This document shows positions 45,823 through 54,949 of a DNA stretch of 64,000 nucleotides, one piece after another. The number at the start of each line of letters is the position of its first letter. Position 1 is the first letter of the stretch. The stretch comes from DASQZK01 sp963764345 (GTDB taxonomy: Bacteria > Bacteroidota > Bacteroidia > Bacteroidales > GCA-2748055). Below the pieces are notes generated by a model that saw nothing but the letters and a program-made list of their open reading frames with translations, was not told the origin of the DNA and ran no database searches. A program made the position numbers and the translations under genes. The DNA is taken from positions 62,001 to 126,000 of the forward strand of contig CAVXSF010000032.1 in assembly GCA_963764345.1 (NCBI GenBank). Direction: 5' to 3'.

Positions 45823-47256
45823 ATGAAAAGGACGATGACAATTTTTACAGGGCTGATGATGTTGCTTTTCCTGGCCTCATCCTGTAAAAAAGACAATACC
45901 AATGGTTCATCCGGTCAAACTCAGACGCAGATCATCAACCAATGGATCTACGACGGAATGAAATCGGTGTATTTCTGGAACCAGTCTATCCCTTCAGGAT
46001 TAGATCCCCTGACCGAGACTGATTCCAAGGCTTTCTTTTATAAAATGCTCTATACCACCAGGGACAAATGGTCCTATATCACCGATAATTATACGGCTTT
46101 GATGGCTGATCTCAACGGTGAACCCCTGTCCATGGGATATTCCCCGATGTTCGGTAAGATTGCAAACACAAATAATGTGGCGATTTTTGTTGAATTCGTA
46201 TATCCCGGATCACCAGCTGACAGTGTAGGTCTCACCAGGGGTGATTTCATCATGAGTATTGACGGACAGACCCTTACTATTGACAACTATTATGATTTAT
46301 ACAGCAAAAACAATTATGTTGCCGGCCTTGGTGATTATTCCACGGGCTCGCTGAAACCAAATGGCCGGACAGTAAGTCTCAGCTCAGAAGTCATTGCGGC
46401 AGACCCGGTATTTTACCATACAGTCATCGATACCGGGGGAGTAAAGACCGGTTACCTGGTTTTCACTGAATTCACTGCGGGTTCCGGGAACAAATACCTC
46501 ACTGAACTCGCCAATGTACTGGATGATTTCAAGAGCCAGGGCATCAGTGATCTCATCGTTGACTTGCGGTATAATCCCGGGGGAGCGATCACTGTCGCAC
46601 AATACCTGGCATCATGTCTTGCCCCTGCTGCAAACATTACCAACAAGGACATTCTGGTCACCAATAAGTATAATACGGAAGTAAACCAGTACCTGGTCAG
46701 TTCCGAGGGTTCAGACTCTCCATCACTGGTAACCCGGTTCATCGATACCGGGCATAACCTAAACCTTGGCCGCATTTGTTTTATTACAGGCAGGGGTACG
46801 GCCTCTGCAAGTGAACTGACCATCACAGGACTTGAACCTTACATGCAGGTTATTACCGTGGGTGATACAACTGTGGGAAAATATACGGGCATGTGGGTGA
46901 TACCCGACACAAAGAATCCGCCAAGGCATAACTGGGCTATGATGCCTGTGGTTTTAAAATATGCCAACGCCAGTGGATATACGGATTTTTTTAACGGCCT
47001 GGCTCCCGACTATTATGTTGCCGATGATCTGCATGCAGCCAAACCTTTCGGTGATCTCTCCGATCCGATGCTCGCCAAAGCTATAGAGGTTGTCACTGGC
47101 GTAAGCCTTCCCACCGCCGAAAAGAAGGCTGGAGTTGAAACACATTTTATACCGATTAAACCCAGGTATCAGCAATTAAAGGAAAATCTTATCCTTCCCG
47201 CAATCCATCTCTCTGATCTTCTTGAATCCAGGCCGGCGTCACCGGAGTTACCCTGA
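45823..47256 (+). CDS. S41-family (C-terminal processing type) peptidase, lipoprotein
   Basis: A 477-residue exported peptidase. Lipoprotein signal ending FLASSC followed by KKDNTN. A PDZ domain (about 125-195; VYPGSPADSVGLTRGDFIMS) precedes the S41 domain with LIVDLRYNPGG, catalytic Ser in GRGTASASELTITGL and Lys in VGKYTGMW. Such enzymes cleave near the C-terminus of target proteins in the cell envelope. Convergent with the MFS remnant, 1 bp apart. Confidence 0.92.
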   Translation: MKRTMTIFTGLMMLLFLASSCKKDNTNGSSGQTQTQIINQWIYDGMKSVYFWNQSIPSGLDPLTETDSKAFFYKMLYTTRDKWSYITDNYTALMADLNGEPLSMGYSPMFGKIANTNNVAIFVEFVYPGSPADSVGLTRGDFIMSIDGQTLTIDNYYDLYSKNNYVAGLGDYSTGSLKPNGRTVSLSSEVIAADPVFYHTVIDTGGVKTGYLVFTEFTAGSGNKYLTELANVLDDFKSQGISDLIVDLRYNPGGAITVAQYLASCLAPAANITNKDILVTNKYNTEVNQYLVSSEGSDSPSLVTRFIDTGHNLNLGRICFITGRGTASASELTITGLEPYMQVITVGDTTVGKYTGMWVIPDTKNPPRHNWAMMPVVLKYANASGYTDFFNGLAPDYYVADDLHAAKPFGDLSDPMLAKAIEVVTGVSLPTAEKKAGVETHFIPIKPRYQQLKENLILPAIHLSDLLESRPASPELP

Positions 47257-47257
47257 G

Positions 47258-47515
47258 TCAGTCCCCACTGTCGGGACTGCCTCGCCTGAGTCTGAAGGCT
47301 GCAATGAGAAGGACGATAGTGATATTCATTAGGTACCCGAAGGCAGTCCTGTACCCTTTCATGCCGCCCCCCGATGCTCGCAATGATAGCGGCAACCATA
47401 GCGGCACTTGAAAGCTGACCCGTGATCACAACCTGTTTCGAGCCAAAGTGGTCAACCAGCCTGCCTGCAACCGGAGTGCTGATAATCAAGGCGATGTCTT
47501 GGGGAGCAAAATAAT
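47258..47515 (-). pseudogene. C-terminal remnant of an MFS transporter
   Basis: Reading on the minus strand from 47515: PQDIALIISTPVAGRLVDHFG, then SKQVVITGQLSSAAMV, the motif-A-like loop and following helix of an MFS exporter. At the G6 run near 47376 the frame must shift by one to continue as GYRTAFGYLMNITIVLLIAAF and a charged tail to the stop at 47258. The upstream frame ends in a stop two codons before, and nine or ten helices are missing, so this is a decayed fragment, not a working gene. Confidence 0.65.
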
Positions 47516-47626
47516 GCAGCTACGCTTTACATAAATTTTTTACCCACTCGCACAATTCATAGCTTCATAGCCGCTTACCATGTAGCTTCTTAATCCACTT
47601 ACACATCTTTTTTGTAGCTTTATACC

Positions 47627-49402
47627 ATGATTTCAGCTGAGCAATACTACCAGGAGAGAAAAAACAGCTTTGAAGAAAAACTTAAATCTCTCAGAAAATG
47701 GATAGGATGGGTTTCTTTCCTGCGATTGGTGACCATGGTCCTTTTTGTATTCCTTTTTGTCAGGGGCGTTAAAACGGGAATTACTGCATGGTATATTTCG
47801 TGCGGGTTATCATTGTCTGTATTTTTTATACTGGTTAATTACCACAAGAATCTGACCTTTCGCAGGAGCAAAGCCCAGGCTCTTTCAGATCTTAATACGA
47901 ATGAACTGGAAGCACTGAAAGGCGATTTTTCCACCTTTGCTGACGGAGATGAATTCCTTGACATTCATCATGAATTCACATACGATCTTGACATTTTTGG
48001 ACCGAGATCACTCTTCCAGTTTTTAAACAGGACCTGCACGCTCGAAGGGAAAAAACGTCTGGCACATGACCTGTTGAATTCTCCTTTTCAGCGAGAACAA
48101 ATCCTCCTCCGGCAGGAGATGTACAGGGAATTGGCCGAAAAGCCAGACCTGATGCAGGATTTCAGGTCAGAAGGCATGCTTGCGGAAGACCGGCCGGAAG
48201 ATAAACAGCAGATCATGGACTGGTTAAATAACGATCGTTTCAGATTTTCCGTCCTGCTCAAATCTCTAATGTATCTCATCCCGGTTCTTTTTATTCTCAT
48301 TTTATCCCTGGGCTGGATTTTCCCGGTGCTGTTCGACTATCTTCTGATCATGATCCTTTTCAGTTTCGCTGTGAACGGCCTGGTTATCACCAGGGTAAAC
48401 CATTATCATGAAAAAATTTCGAAAAAGCATGAGATCCTCGTTAAATATCTTGAACTGAACAAGATTATTGCCGGTACGGATTTCAGCCAGCCCGACTTAA
48501 AGACCTTATCCGGGAACAGCAGGCAATCGATGGAGAGATTCGGCCGGCTCGACAAGCTGATGAATTATCTCGACACCCGCCTGAACATCATTGTAGGCTC
48601 TGTCCTGAATCTGCTGTTCATGTTCGACCTTCATATTATACGCCGGCTTGAAAGATGGAGGGTGTCTAATAAAACCGTGCTTGACAGTTTCTTTATGGTC
48701 CCTGCCCAGGTTGATTCAGCCATAAGTTTTTCAACCTTTCATTTCAATCATCCCGAATATTGCTGGCCGGAGATACAAAAGAACGGACTTGAAGCAAGGG
48801 GACTGGGGCATCCACTGATTCCTTCAGGCACCAGGGTTGTCAATGATTTCGTCCAGGAATCCGGAGGACAGATCTTTATAATTACAGGTGCAAATATGGC
48901 GGGTAAAAGTACTTTCCTGCGAACCCTCGGCGTGAACATGATCCTGGCAGGAGCCGGTGCCCCGGTTTGCAGCACAACCTTTCGTTTTGAACCACTGAGG
49001 GTGATCACAGGCATGAGAACTACCGATTCGCTTGCCGAAAGCGAGTCGTATTTCTTTGCCGAACTCAAACGACTGAAGCGGATCGTCGAGTTGCTCGGAC
49101 ATGGAGACAAGATCCTTATTCTCCTGGACGAGATTCTCAAAGGAACCAACAGCACTGATAAGCACAGCGGATCGGTGTCACTCGTAAAAAAATTCACGGA
49201 GAAAAATTGTCTGGCCCTCATTGCTACCCATGATCTTGAATTGGGAAATCTTTCCGGAAAATTTCCGGGATCCGTGGTAAACCTGCATTTTGAAAGTTAC
49301 ATCCACGGTGATGAACTCAGGTTTGATTATCTTTTAAAAGAGGGTATTGCTCAAAATATGAATGCTTCTTTTCTGATGCAAAAGATGGGTATTATTGAGT
49401 AA
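47627..49402 (+). CDS. MutS-family ATPase with membrane segments
   Basis: A 591-residue protein with the MutS ATPase domain at the C-terminus: Walker A TGANMAGKSTFLRTL near 420, the TTDSLAESESYF region, Walker B ILILLDEILKGTNS near 498 and IATHDLEL. The mismatch-recognition and connector domains of MutS1 are missing. Instead there are two pairs of hydrophobic helices (about 29-67; 210-245), so it is probably membrane-bound. This type is common in Bacteroidota and has no known role in mismatch repair. Upstream of it (47520-47620) lie degenerate TAGCTTC repeats. The iduronidase gene follows 78 bp downstream. Confidence 0.9.
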   Translation: MISAEQYYQERKNSFEEKLKSLRKWIGWVSFLRLVTMVLFVFLFVRGVKTGITAWYISCGLSLSVFFILVNYHKNLTFRRSKAQALSDLNTNELEALKGDFSTFADGDEFLDIHHEFTYDLDIFGPRSLFQFLNRTCTLEGKKRLAHDLLNSPFQREQILLRQEMYRELAEKPDLMQDFRSEGMLAEDRPEDKQQIMDWLNNDRFRFSVLLKSLMYLIPVLFILILSLGWIFPVLFDYLLIMILFSFAVNGLVITRVNHYHEKISKKHEILVKYLELNKIIAGTDFSQPDLKTLSGNSRQSMERFGRLDKLMNYLDTRLNIIVGSVLNLLFMFDLHIIRRLERWRVSNKTVLDSFFMVPAQVDSAISFSTFHFNHPEYCWPEIQKNGLEARGLGHPLIPSGTRVVNDFVQESGGQIFIITGANMAGKSTFLRTLGVNMILAGAGAPVCSTTFRFEPLRVITGMRTTDSLAESESYFFAELKRLKRIVELLGHGDKILILLDEILKGTNSTDKHSGSVSLVKKFTEKNCLALIATHDLELGNLSGKFPGSVVNLHFESYIHGDELRFDYLLKEGIAQNMNASFLMQKMGIIE

Positions 49403-49480
49403 AGCCCGGCAGCGAAAGTGTTATTGCATTTTAGGTTTCAAATCTCTTTCTTTATTCCGAACAATAAAACACGTCCTGAC

Positions 49481-51427
49481 ATGAAACGACTGCTTTTGTT
49501 CCCGGCCCTGCTTTTTCCCGCCTTTTTGGCAGCACAGGTTTCTGCTCACCTTGAGGTCAACTTCAGCCAAACACCTGTACCCCAGGACCATTACTGGCGA
49601 AGCACCGGCTTTACTCCGGCATCCGCCCTGTTCAGACCCGACATGCAACTCACTCTCGGGTATCTTAGTGCCACCGCAGGCTCAGGTATACAATACGTCC
49701 GGCCTCATTACCTGCTCAATCTCATCGGTACCCGGGGGCTTGGAACGGACAAGCCGGAATACAACTGGGGAAAACTGGATACTGCCATTGACCTGCTTGT
49801 TCAGAATCAGCTCAGACCGGTTTTCGAGATCATGGGCTACCCGTCGGAAAACTGGGAACCTTCCGTACAGATCTTTGATGCTGCTTTCCAGGGTCAGACG
49901 AGCCGGGAAGGACGGTATTTCACCGATTTTGAAAATCCGGAACAGGTTAAAAACTTTAAAAACCTGGTAAAGGCGATGGCCCTTCATTTTATAGATCGAT
50001 ACGGGGCTGCGGAAGTCCGGTCATGGTACTTTGAATCGTCCAACGAGCCAAACCTGAAAAACTATTGGCCTTTCGGACTTCCCGGCTTCCTGAATTACTA
50101 TGATGCCTGTTCTGAAGGACTGAAAGAGGCTGACGAAAGCCTTCGTTTTGGCGGTCCAGGCACAGCCGGAGCACCGGGTAATGAATATTTCAAAGGGTTG
50201 CTCGAACACTGCGTGTCTGGCACTAATTTCTTCACCGGTGAAAAAGGGACAAGAATCGATTTTATCTCCTATCACCTTAAAAACAGGGTAAGATATATGA
50301 TTCGTCAGGAACAGGAGGTGTATACCTTCATCATGGAACACTATCCCAGCCTGATGAACGTGCCACTGGTCAATGATGAGGCTGATCCGATTGCCGGATG
50401 GTCGGAAAAATACTGGTGGAGACCCGGACCCTGGTATGCATCTTTCATCGTCCATTCAATCGATCTGCACAACCGGTATCTTATCGGCAAAAACCATCTA
50501 AACTACGGGCTTCTGAGCAATGATAACGGTTTCATGGGTGACTGGTACCGTCGTACGCATTTTGCCCGATTTATGACGGATAATGATGATCAGCTCTCCG
50601 GTTCAAAACAGTTTTACCTGATTAAAAAACCCGATTACACAGTCATGAGCCTGCTATCCCTGCTGGGTGACCAGCTGTTCCCCGTCAGTGTTGACAACCT
50701 TGACAAAAACTACGGCATCATCCCCACCAGGGACAGTTCCGGCAATTATATCCTCGCCATTTACAATTCGCCTACCATAGAGATCTCTTACGATAAGCCT
50801 CCTGAAAAGACCATGGAATATGTGGACGAAACTGTTTTCCGGGGCCAGAATACAGGACTAACCATCAGTCTTCGCGGTCTGCCAAAGGGAGAATATAAAC
50901 TCATCCATTACCGTATCGATGACACGCATGGAAATCCGTTTGCTGCCTGGCAGGATGCCGGCAGTCCCGAACTTCCCGGCACCGGTCTGTACATGAAAAT
51001 GGCCTCGGTTCAGGAACCCGGGCTGATGGGAGCTCCGGCTGATCTCAACGTAAATACGGATATTGTTGAACTGGATATCGATATGCCGTCCCCTTCGGTC
51101 AGTTTTCTTGTACTTGCCCGTAAAACCGCAACTTTGCCGGTGGCCCCCACCAGACTGTCATACACTGAGTATACCGGGCTGAACGGTGAGAGAATGATAT
51201 TTGTCAGGTGGAAGGATGAGGTCAATACAGATATCCTCTCCTACGAACTGATGGTAAAAGCGGCGCAGGACACAACGTATACACGGGTCAATTCACAATA
51301 TCTTCTGGATAAAGGGTTCCTCCATATCCTGCCCGGGAATATGGAACAGCCGGAATACAGGGTAAAAGTGGTAGATTACTGGGGCCGCGAATCCGGGCTT
51401 TCAGACCCCATTGTCCTGAGCCGTTAA
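49481..51427 (+). CDS. Alpha-L-iduronidase-like glycoside hydrolase, family GH39
   Basis: Started at ATG 49481 (signal peptide ending FLAAQ); 648 residues. The TIM barrel has the acid/base Glu189 in ESSNEPNLKNYW and the nucleophile Glu300 in PLVNDEADPIAGW. Around these the sequence is strikingly like animal alpha-L-iduronidase: GFLNYYDACSEGL, FGGPG, HCVSGTNFFTGEKG, DFISYH, YGLLSNDNGF and a C-terminal beta-sandwich and fibronectin-like part. Length and Glu positions also agree (human IDUA: 653 residues, Glu182 and Glu299, from memory). It should release terminal iduronic acid from dermatan or heparan sulfate in the periplasm. No other glycosaminoglycan genes are near; the SDR follows 42 bp downstream. 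Confidence 0.9.
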   Translation: MKRLLLFPALLFPAFLAAQVSAHLEVNFSQTPVPQDHYWRSTGFTPASALFRPDMQLTLGYLSATAGSGIQYVRPHYLLNLIGTRGLGTDKPEYNWGKLDTAIDLLVQNQLRPVFEIMGYPSENWEPSVQIFDAAFQGQTSREGRYFTDFENPEQVKNFKNLVKAMALHFIDRYGAAEVRSWYFESSNEPNLKNYWPFGLPGFLNYYDACSEGLKEADESLRFGGPGTAGAPGNEYFKGLLEHCVSGTNFFTGEKGTRIDFISYHLKNRVRYMIRQEQEVYTFIMEHYPSLMNVPLVNDEADPIAGWSEKYWWRPGPWYASFIVHSIDLHNRYLIGKNHLNYGLLSNDNGFMGDWYRRTHFARFMTDNDDQLSGSKQFYLIKKPDYTVMSLLSLLGDQLFPVSVDNLDKNYGIIPTRDSSGNYILAIYNSPTIEISYDKPPEKTMEYVDETVFRGQNTGLTISLRGLPKGEYKLIHYRIDDTHGNPFAAWQDAGSPELPGTGLYMKMASVQEPGLMGAPADLNVNTDIVELDIDMPSPSVSFLVLARKTATLPVAPTRLSYTEYTGLNGERMIFVRWKDEVNTDILSYELMVKAAQDTTYTRVNSQYLLDKGFLHILPGNMEQPEYRVKVVDYWGRESGLSDPIVLSR

Positions 51428-51469
51428 TATCACCTTTTATATGAACAGACGGTTAAAAAGAGAAGTAAG

Positions 51470-52240
51470 ATGGAGTATAGCAGAATTTTCAATATTGAGG
51501 AAAAAATCGTCCTGATTACCGGCTCAACACGTGGTATTGGATTTACCTTAGCCCGTGCATTCTCTTCTGTGGGTGCGAGGGTTATCCTGAACGGCAGAAC
51601 GGAGACCGCACTCCACCAGGCATCAGCCAGTCTGAAAGCCCTGGGGTATCCCGTTGATATCAGCCGCTTTGATGTTTACGACCAAAAGGGTGTCGAGAAC
51701 GAGATAAACAGGATTGAAAAAAAAATTGGTCCGATCGATGTTCTTGTTAATAACGCGGGTATACAGCGCAGGTATCCCCTGGAAAACTGTCCTTTGGAAG
51801 AGTGGGAAGAGGTTCTCCGGACCAACCTTACCGGAGCTTTCGTTGTGTCAGGAGCAGTTGTGCGCCGGATGATCGCCAGGGAATCGGGCAAAATCATCAA
51901 CATCTGTTCTCTGATGAGTGAGCTCGGTCGCACAAGTACCGGGCCATATTCCGCTTCCAAAGGCGGACTTAAAATGCTCACCAAAGCTATGGCTGTGGAA
52001 TGGGCCGGATATAACATACAAATCAATGGAATTGGCCCGGGATATTTTTTAACCGAAATGACTCAGAAACTCGCCGACGACCCGGATTTTGACCATTGGA
52101 TTAAAAGCAGGACACCGGCCGGACGATGGGGAAATCCTGATGAACTTGCCGGTGCAGCCCTGTTCCTGGCCTCAGATGCCAGCAGCTTTGTGAACGGGCA
52201 GATCATTTATGTTGACGGCGGTCTTCTCTCTGCTATATAA
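51470..52240 (+). CDS. SDR-family oxidoreductase, gluconate 5-dehydrogenase-like
   Basis: A 256-residue short-chain dehydrogenase. NAD(P)-binding TGSTRGIGFTLA near 18, NNAGIQRR near 92, catalytic Ser in NICSLMSELG and Tyr/Lys in YSASKGGLKMLTKA, and the C-terminal NGIGPGYFLTEMT and FVNGQIIYVDGG. This pattern with NAGIQRR resembles gluconate 5-dehydrogenase and 2-deoxy-gluconate/uronate dehydrogenases. Its position behind the iduronidase gene fits a role in uronic acid use, but this is inference. Confidence 0.9.
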   Translation: MEYSRIFNIEEKIVLITGSTRGIGFTLARAFSSVGARVILNGRTETALHQASASLKALGYPVDISRFDVYDQKGVENEINRIEKKIGPIDVLVNNAGIQRRYPLENCPLEEWEEVLRTNLTGAFVVSGAVVRRMIARESGKIINICSLMSELGRTSTGPYSASKGGLKMLTKAMAVEWAGYNIQINGIGPGYFLTEMTQKLADDPDFDHWIKSRTPAGRWGNPDELAGAALFLASDASSFVNGQIIYVDGGLLSAI

Positions 52241-52428
52241 CCATCACCTACATTGTAATTGTCAAACCATCCGGAGAACCGGATCATCTGCAGTCGTGGC
52301 TCAGATTAACCCATTTTGGATGGTTTCCGACATTTGTCGCAGACACCTTCTGAAACCAGACGGAGTGAAGACCAAACGATTGAAGAGGGGGTTTTTATAA
52401 CAGCTATTCCACGCCAGGGTTTTCCCTC

Positions 52429-52677
52429 TCAGGACTTGCGCTTCATGTAAAAATCAGTTACTACCTCTTTAGCCTTATCCTTATCCATATCCGACACTAC
52501 CAGTTTCACCGCACCAATCCCGCCAGGGGCTATATGCCATGGCGCATAAGTACCCCTGATCTCATCCTTCATGAATGTCAGAATACCGGCATTCTCCAGA
52601 AGGCTTTTTACAATTCCCGCTTCCCATGCGCTTCCCGAAAATATTTCAATCGGGATTCGTTCATCATATTGCCTCAT
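52429..52677 (-). CDS. DUF2007 domain protein
   Basis: An 82-residue cytoplasmic protein. The sequence IEIFSGSAWEAGIVKSLLEN and the C-terminal KLVVSDMDKDKAKEVVTDFY match the DUF2007 (putative signal-transducing) fold, a small alpha/beta domain of unknown function common in Bacteroidota, often with a PII-like fold. Convergent with the SDR gene; an inverted repeat AAACCATCC/GGATGGTTT (52264-52272, 52318-52326) lies between them. Confidence 0.85.
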   Translation of the reverse strand: MRQYDERIPIEIFSGSAWEAGIVKSLLENAGILTFMKDEIRGTYAPWHIAPGGIGAVKLVVSDMDKDKAKEVVTDFYMKRKS

Positions 52678-53107
52678 ATCATTTAAAAGTGAAGTGAAAA
52701 AACATAATTTAATACAATGCTAATCAATAATTTATTAAAGTCAAACTTATATATCCGTGAAGTTGTTTACTAAAAAATAAGCCGCTAATATATACCGGAT
52801 GTTCAGGTCTTAATCTGAATGCTTAAAATATTAATTCTAAATAATGACAGGTTTATTCAAATAATAATGAAATCGGAAAAAAGGATATATGATGCTATGA
52901 TTACAGGTGCAGTCCAGGCAGAAAATCCTTTGGCTCAAATCCCGGCTGAACGGAATTTCCGGATCGCCATTACAGGCAGATTGTGCTGTTATGATCTGAG
53001 AGATGACCTGTTCACTTATCCGTCCTGTACCAGAAAACCTCAATACACTCTATCGGACATTAAGTAAATATTCAGAAATCCCGATCTGCAACTAAACATC
53101 CAAAGCC
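52678..53107. other. 430-bp intergenic region, no gene recognised
   Basis: AT-rich up to 52810. An open frame at 52819-53067 has no clear ribosome binding site, no recognised domain and a matching open frame on the other strand, so I do not call it. Confidence 0.5.
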
Positions 53108-54109
53108 ATGAACCGTAACCAAAATACTATCACTTCCAGAAAACGTACCGGGAGTGCTGCGCCCTTTGCCGGATTTTCAGAAGAAGTCCATATCAACAAT
53201 ATGGTTTGGTCGCTTCTGGAAGATCAGAAACGACTTGACAGCAGATACTTTTTTGATGCGACAGGCACCGGGCTCTTTCAGAAAATTGGCCTGCTCCGTG
53301 ACTGGTATCCGACCCGTATAGAGCTTCAGATTATAAAACAACAGGTCATTCCTTCCCTTCCCGACGAAACAGAAGTGGAAGTCATTCAGATAGGACCGGG
53401 AGAAAACAGAATCATCCGTCATCTCATTTCGGCTTTAAGAAAAAAGCCAGGGCGGGATATCCATTTTATTCCGGTAGATTTTAGTAAACCTGCACTGAAC
53501 ATCACCTCAGAAGCCATCCACACAGGTATCCCCGGCATCCGTGTCACTCCGGTTCTGACAGATTATCTTAACGACCTGCATATAACCGGGACGGATATTC
53601 CCCGTATCTTTTGCTACTTTGGAAGTTCTCCCTGCCAATGCGACGGAGACCGGGCAGAAGCCCTCTTGAGGCTGGTAAGATCCAGGATGAAACCGGGAGA
53701 TATCTTCCTCGCCGGATTCGACCTGAAAAAGCCGGTTCACATCCTTGAACAAGCCTATCATGATGAGAATGGTCTGATGGCCACCTTCGCCAAAAACATT
53801 CTGAATGTCGTCAACAGGGTTACCGGTGCATGGATCAATCCGGGGTCATTTGAGTATGATGCTTTTTACAATCCCTTGAATTCATGCATGGAGATGCATC
53901 TCAAAGCTTCAACCGATTTAAACCTCCATCTCAGGAAAGCAGGCCTGATTCTCGGTATGTGCCGGGGTGAAACCATCCTGGCTGCAAGGGCGAGGAAATA
54001 TGATGAAGACGACATCGGGAATCTGGCAGATTTAACAGATCTCAAGGTACGGCGTATTTTCAGTGATGAGAAGCATTGGTTTTCGATGGCCGAATTCCAT
54101 GTAAATTAA
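53108..54109 (+). CDS. EgtD-like SAM-dependent methyltransferase (histidine-specific methyltransferase family)
   Basis: A 333-residue cytoplasmic protein of the Methyltransf_33 family, whose best-known member EgtD trimethylates histidine for ergothioneine. Family landmarks: YFFDATGTGLFQKI, WYPTRIEL, the SAM loop VIQIGPGENR, FIPVDFSKPAL, MKPGDIFLAGFDLKKP, FAKNILNVVNRVTGAW and MEMHLKAS. The segment that in EgtD reads GSTIGN, with an Asn that contacts histidine, is FGSSPCQCDGD here, so the substrate may differ. No EgtB gene is adjacent. The gene stands alone and is convergent with the hydrolase. Confidence 0.8.
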   Translation: MNRNQNTITSRKRTGSAAPFAGFSEEVHINNMVWSLLEDQKRLDSRYFFDATGTGLFQKIGLLRDWYPTRIELQIIKQQVIPSLPDETEVEVIQIGPGENRIIRHLISALRKKPGRDIHFIPVDFSKPALNITSEAIHTGIPGIRVTPVLTDYLNDLHITGTDIPRIFCYFGSSPCQCDGDRAEALLRLVRSRMKPGDIFLAGFDLKKPVHILEQAYHDENGLMATFAKNILNVVNRVTGAWINPGSFEYDAFYNPLNSCMEMHLKASTDLNLHLRKAGLILGMCRGETILAARARKYDEDDIGNLADLTDLKVRRIFSDEKHWFSMAEFHVN

Positions 54110-54150
54110 GACTTATCCGGATGGAGGCATGCGTTGGGCCCGTGTAAAGC

Positions 54151-54936
54151 TTATTCTGACAGAAAACTTTTGAGAACCTTGTAGAATTCATCTCTTGCCT
54201 GACGTTCCCTCCACGGATAATGCCCGCAGTGATCTAGCAGAACAAACTGAAAATCGGACAGTACTTTTTTCAAAGGGTATTCAACGCCTCCCGACGGATG
54301 AGGGTCATAGATACCATGAATGGCCAGGACGGGACACTGAATGAGCCTGGCCGCTTTCAGTAATTCTCCTCTTCGTCGCATTTCCGAAGCTTCACGCCAG
54401 ACATTGTAATATACCTCCGGATGGTACTCCTCAACTTGCCCGCCTTCAACCGCAGAATCAAAGCTGTCTGCTTTAGACATCATTTCGCCGAACCGTTTCA
54501 GCGTTTCCGGCCCGGCGTGAGGTCCTTCCTCTGTAAGCCTGGCAATCAGCTCCATAGCCTTAGACTGTTCTTCAATATTCAAACGGTCGAGCCTGGTTCG
54601 TAGAATATTGGTTTTGTATTTTTCATCAAAGGCGCCGGAACCGATCAATACAAGTTTGCCAACCAGATGAGGAAAGTGAGCAGTAAAGAGCATCGAAAGC
54701 CATGCTCCCCAGGAATGTCCGATCAGTGATACCGGAAACTTACAGGTGTTGTTAAGCTGTGAGAAGAGCTCCTTGAGCTGGCCTTCTATGCTGTCGTTCA
54801 GCAGGAAGGGCTCAACACTGCCTGAAACGGAAGAAAGTGTTTCAGCCATGGGTGAAAGATAACCTGCTACGCCGGGGCCTCCGTGAATTAAAGCAATGGT
54901 ATAAGGCTGTTTTCCATATTTGATCTGACGGCTCAT
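54151..54936 (-). CDS. Alpha/beta hydrolase
   Basis: Started at ATG 54936 (MSRQIKYGKQ), 13 bp after the ferritin-VIT1 gene; a start at 54990 would overlap it. 261 residues, no signal peptide. The oxyanion region is IHGGPGVAGYL, the nucleophile Ser sits in IGHSWGAW, the acid Asp in GIYDPHPSGG and the His in DHCGHYPWRE. The HGGPG motif is shared with proline iminopeptidase-like hydrolases. The substrate is unknown. It probably shares a transcript with the upstream gene. Confidence 0.88.
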   Translation of the reverse strand: MSRQIKYGKQPYTIALIHGGPGVAGYLSPMAETLSSVSGSVEPFLLNDSIEGQLKELFSQLNNTCKFPVSLIGHSWGAWLSMLFTAHFPHLVGKLVLIGSGAFDEKYKTNILRTRLDRLNIEEQSKAMELIARLTEEGPHAGPETLKRFGEMMSKADSFDSAVEGGQVEEYHPEVYYNVWREASEMRRRGELLKAARLIQCPVLAIHGIYDPHPSGGVEYPLKKVLSDFQFVLLDHCGHYPWRERQARDEFYKVLKSFLSE

Positions 54937-54949
54937 AACCGGATGATTA

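Noticed and set aside
52819..53067. 82-codon plus-strand frame
   Set aside because: No clear ribosome binding site or domain, and an equally long open frame lies on the opposite strand.
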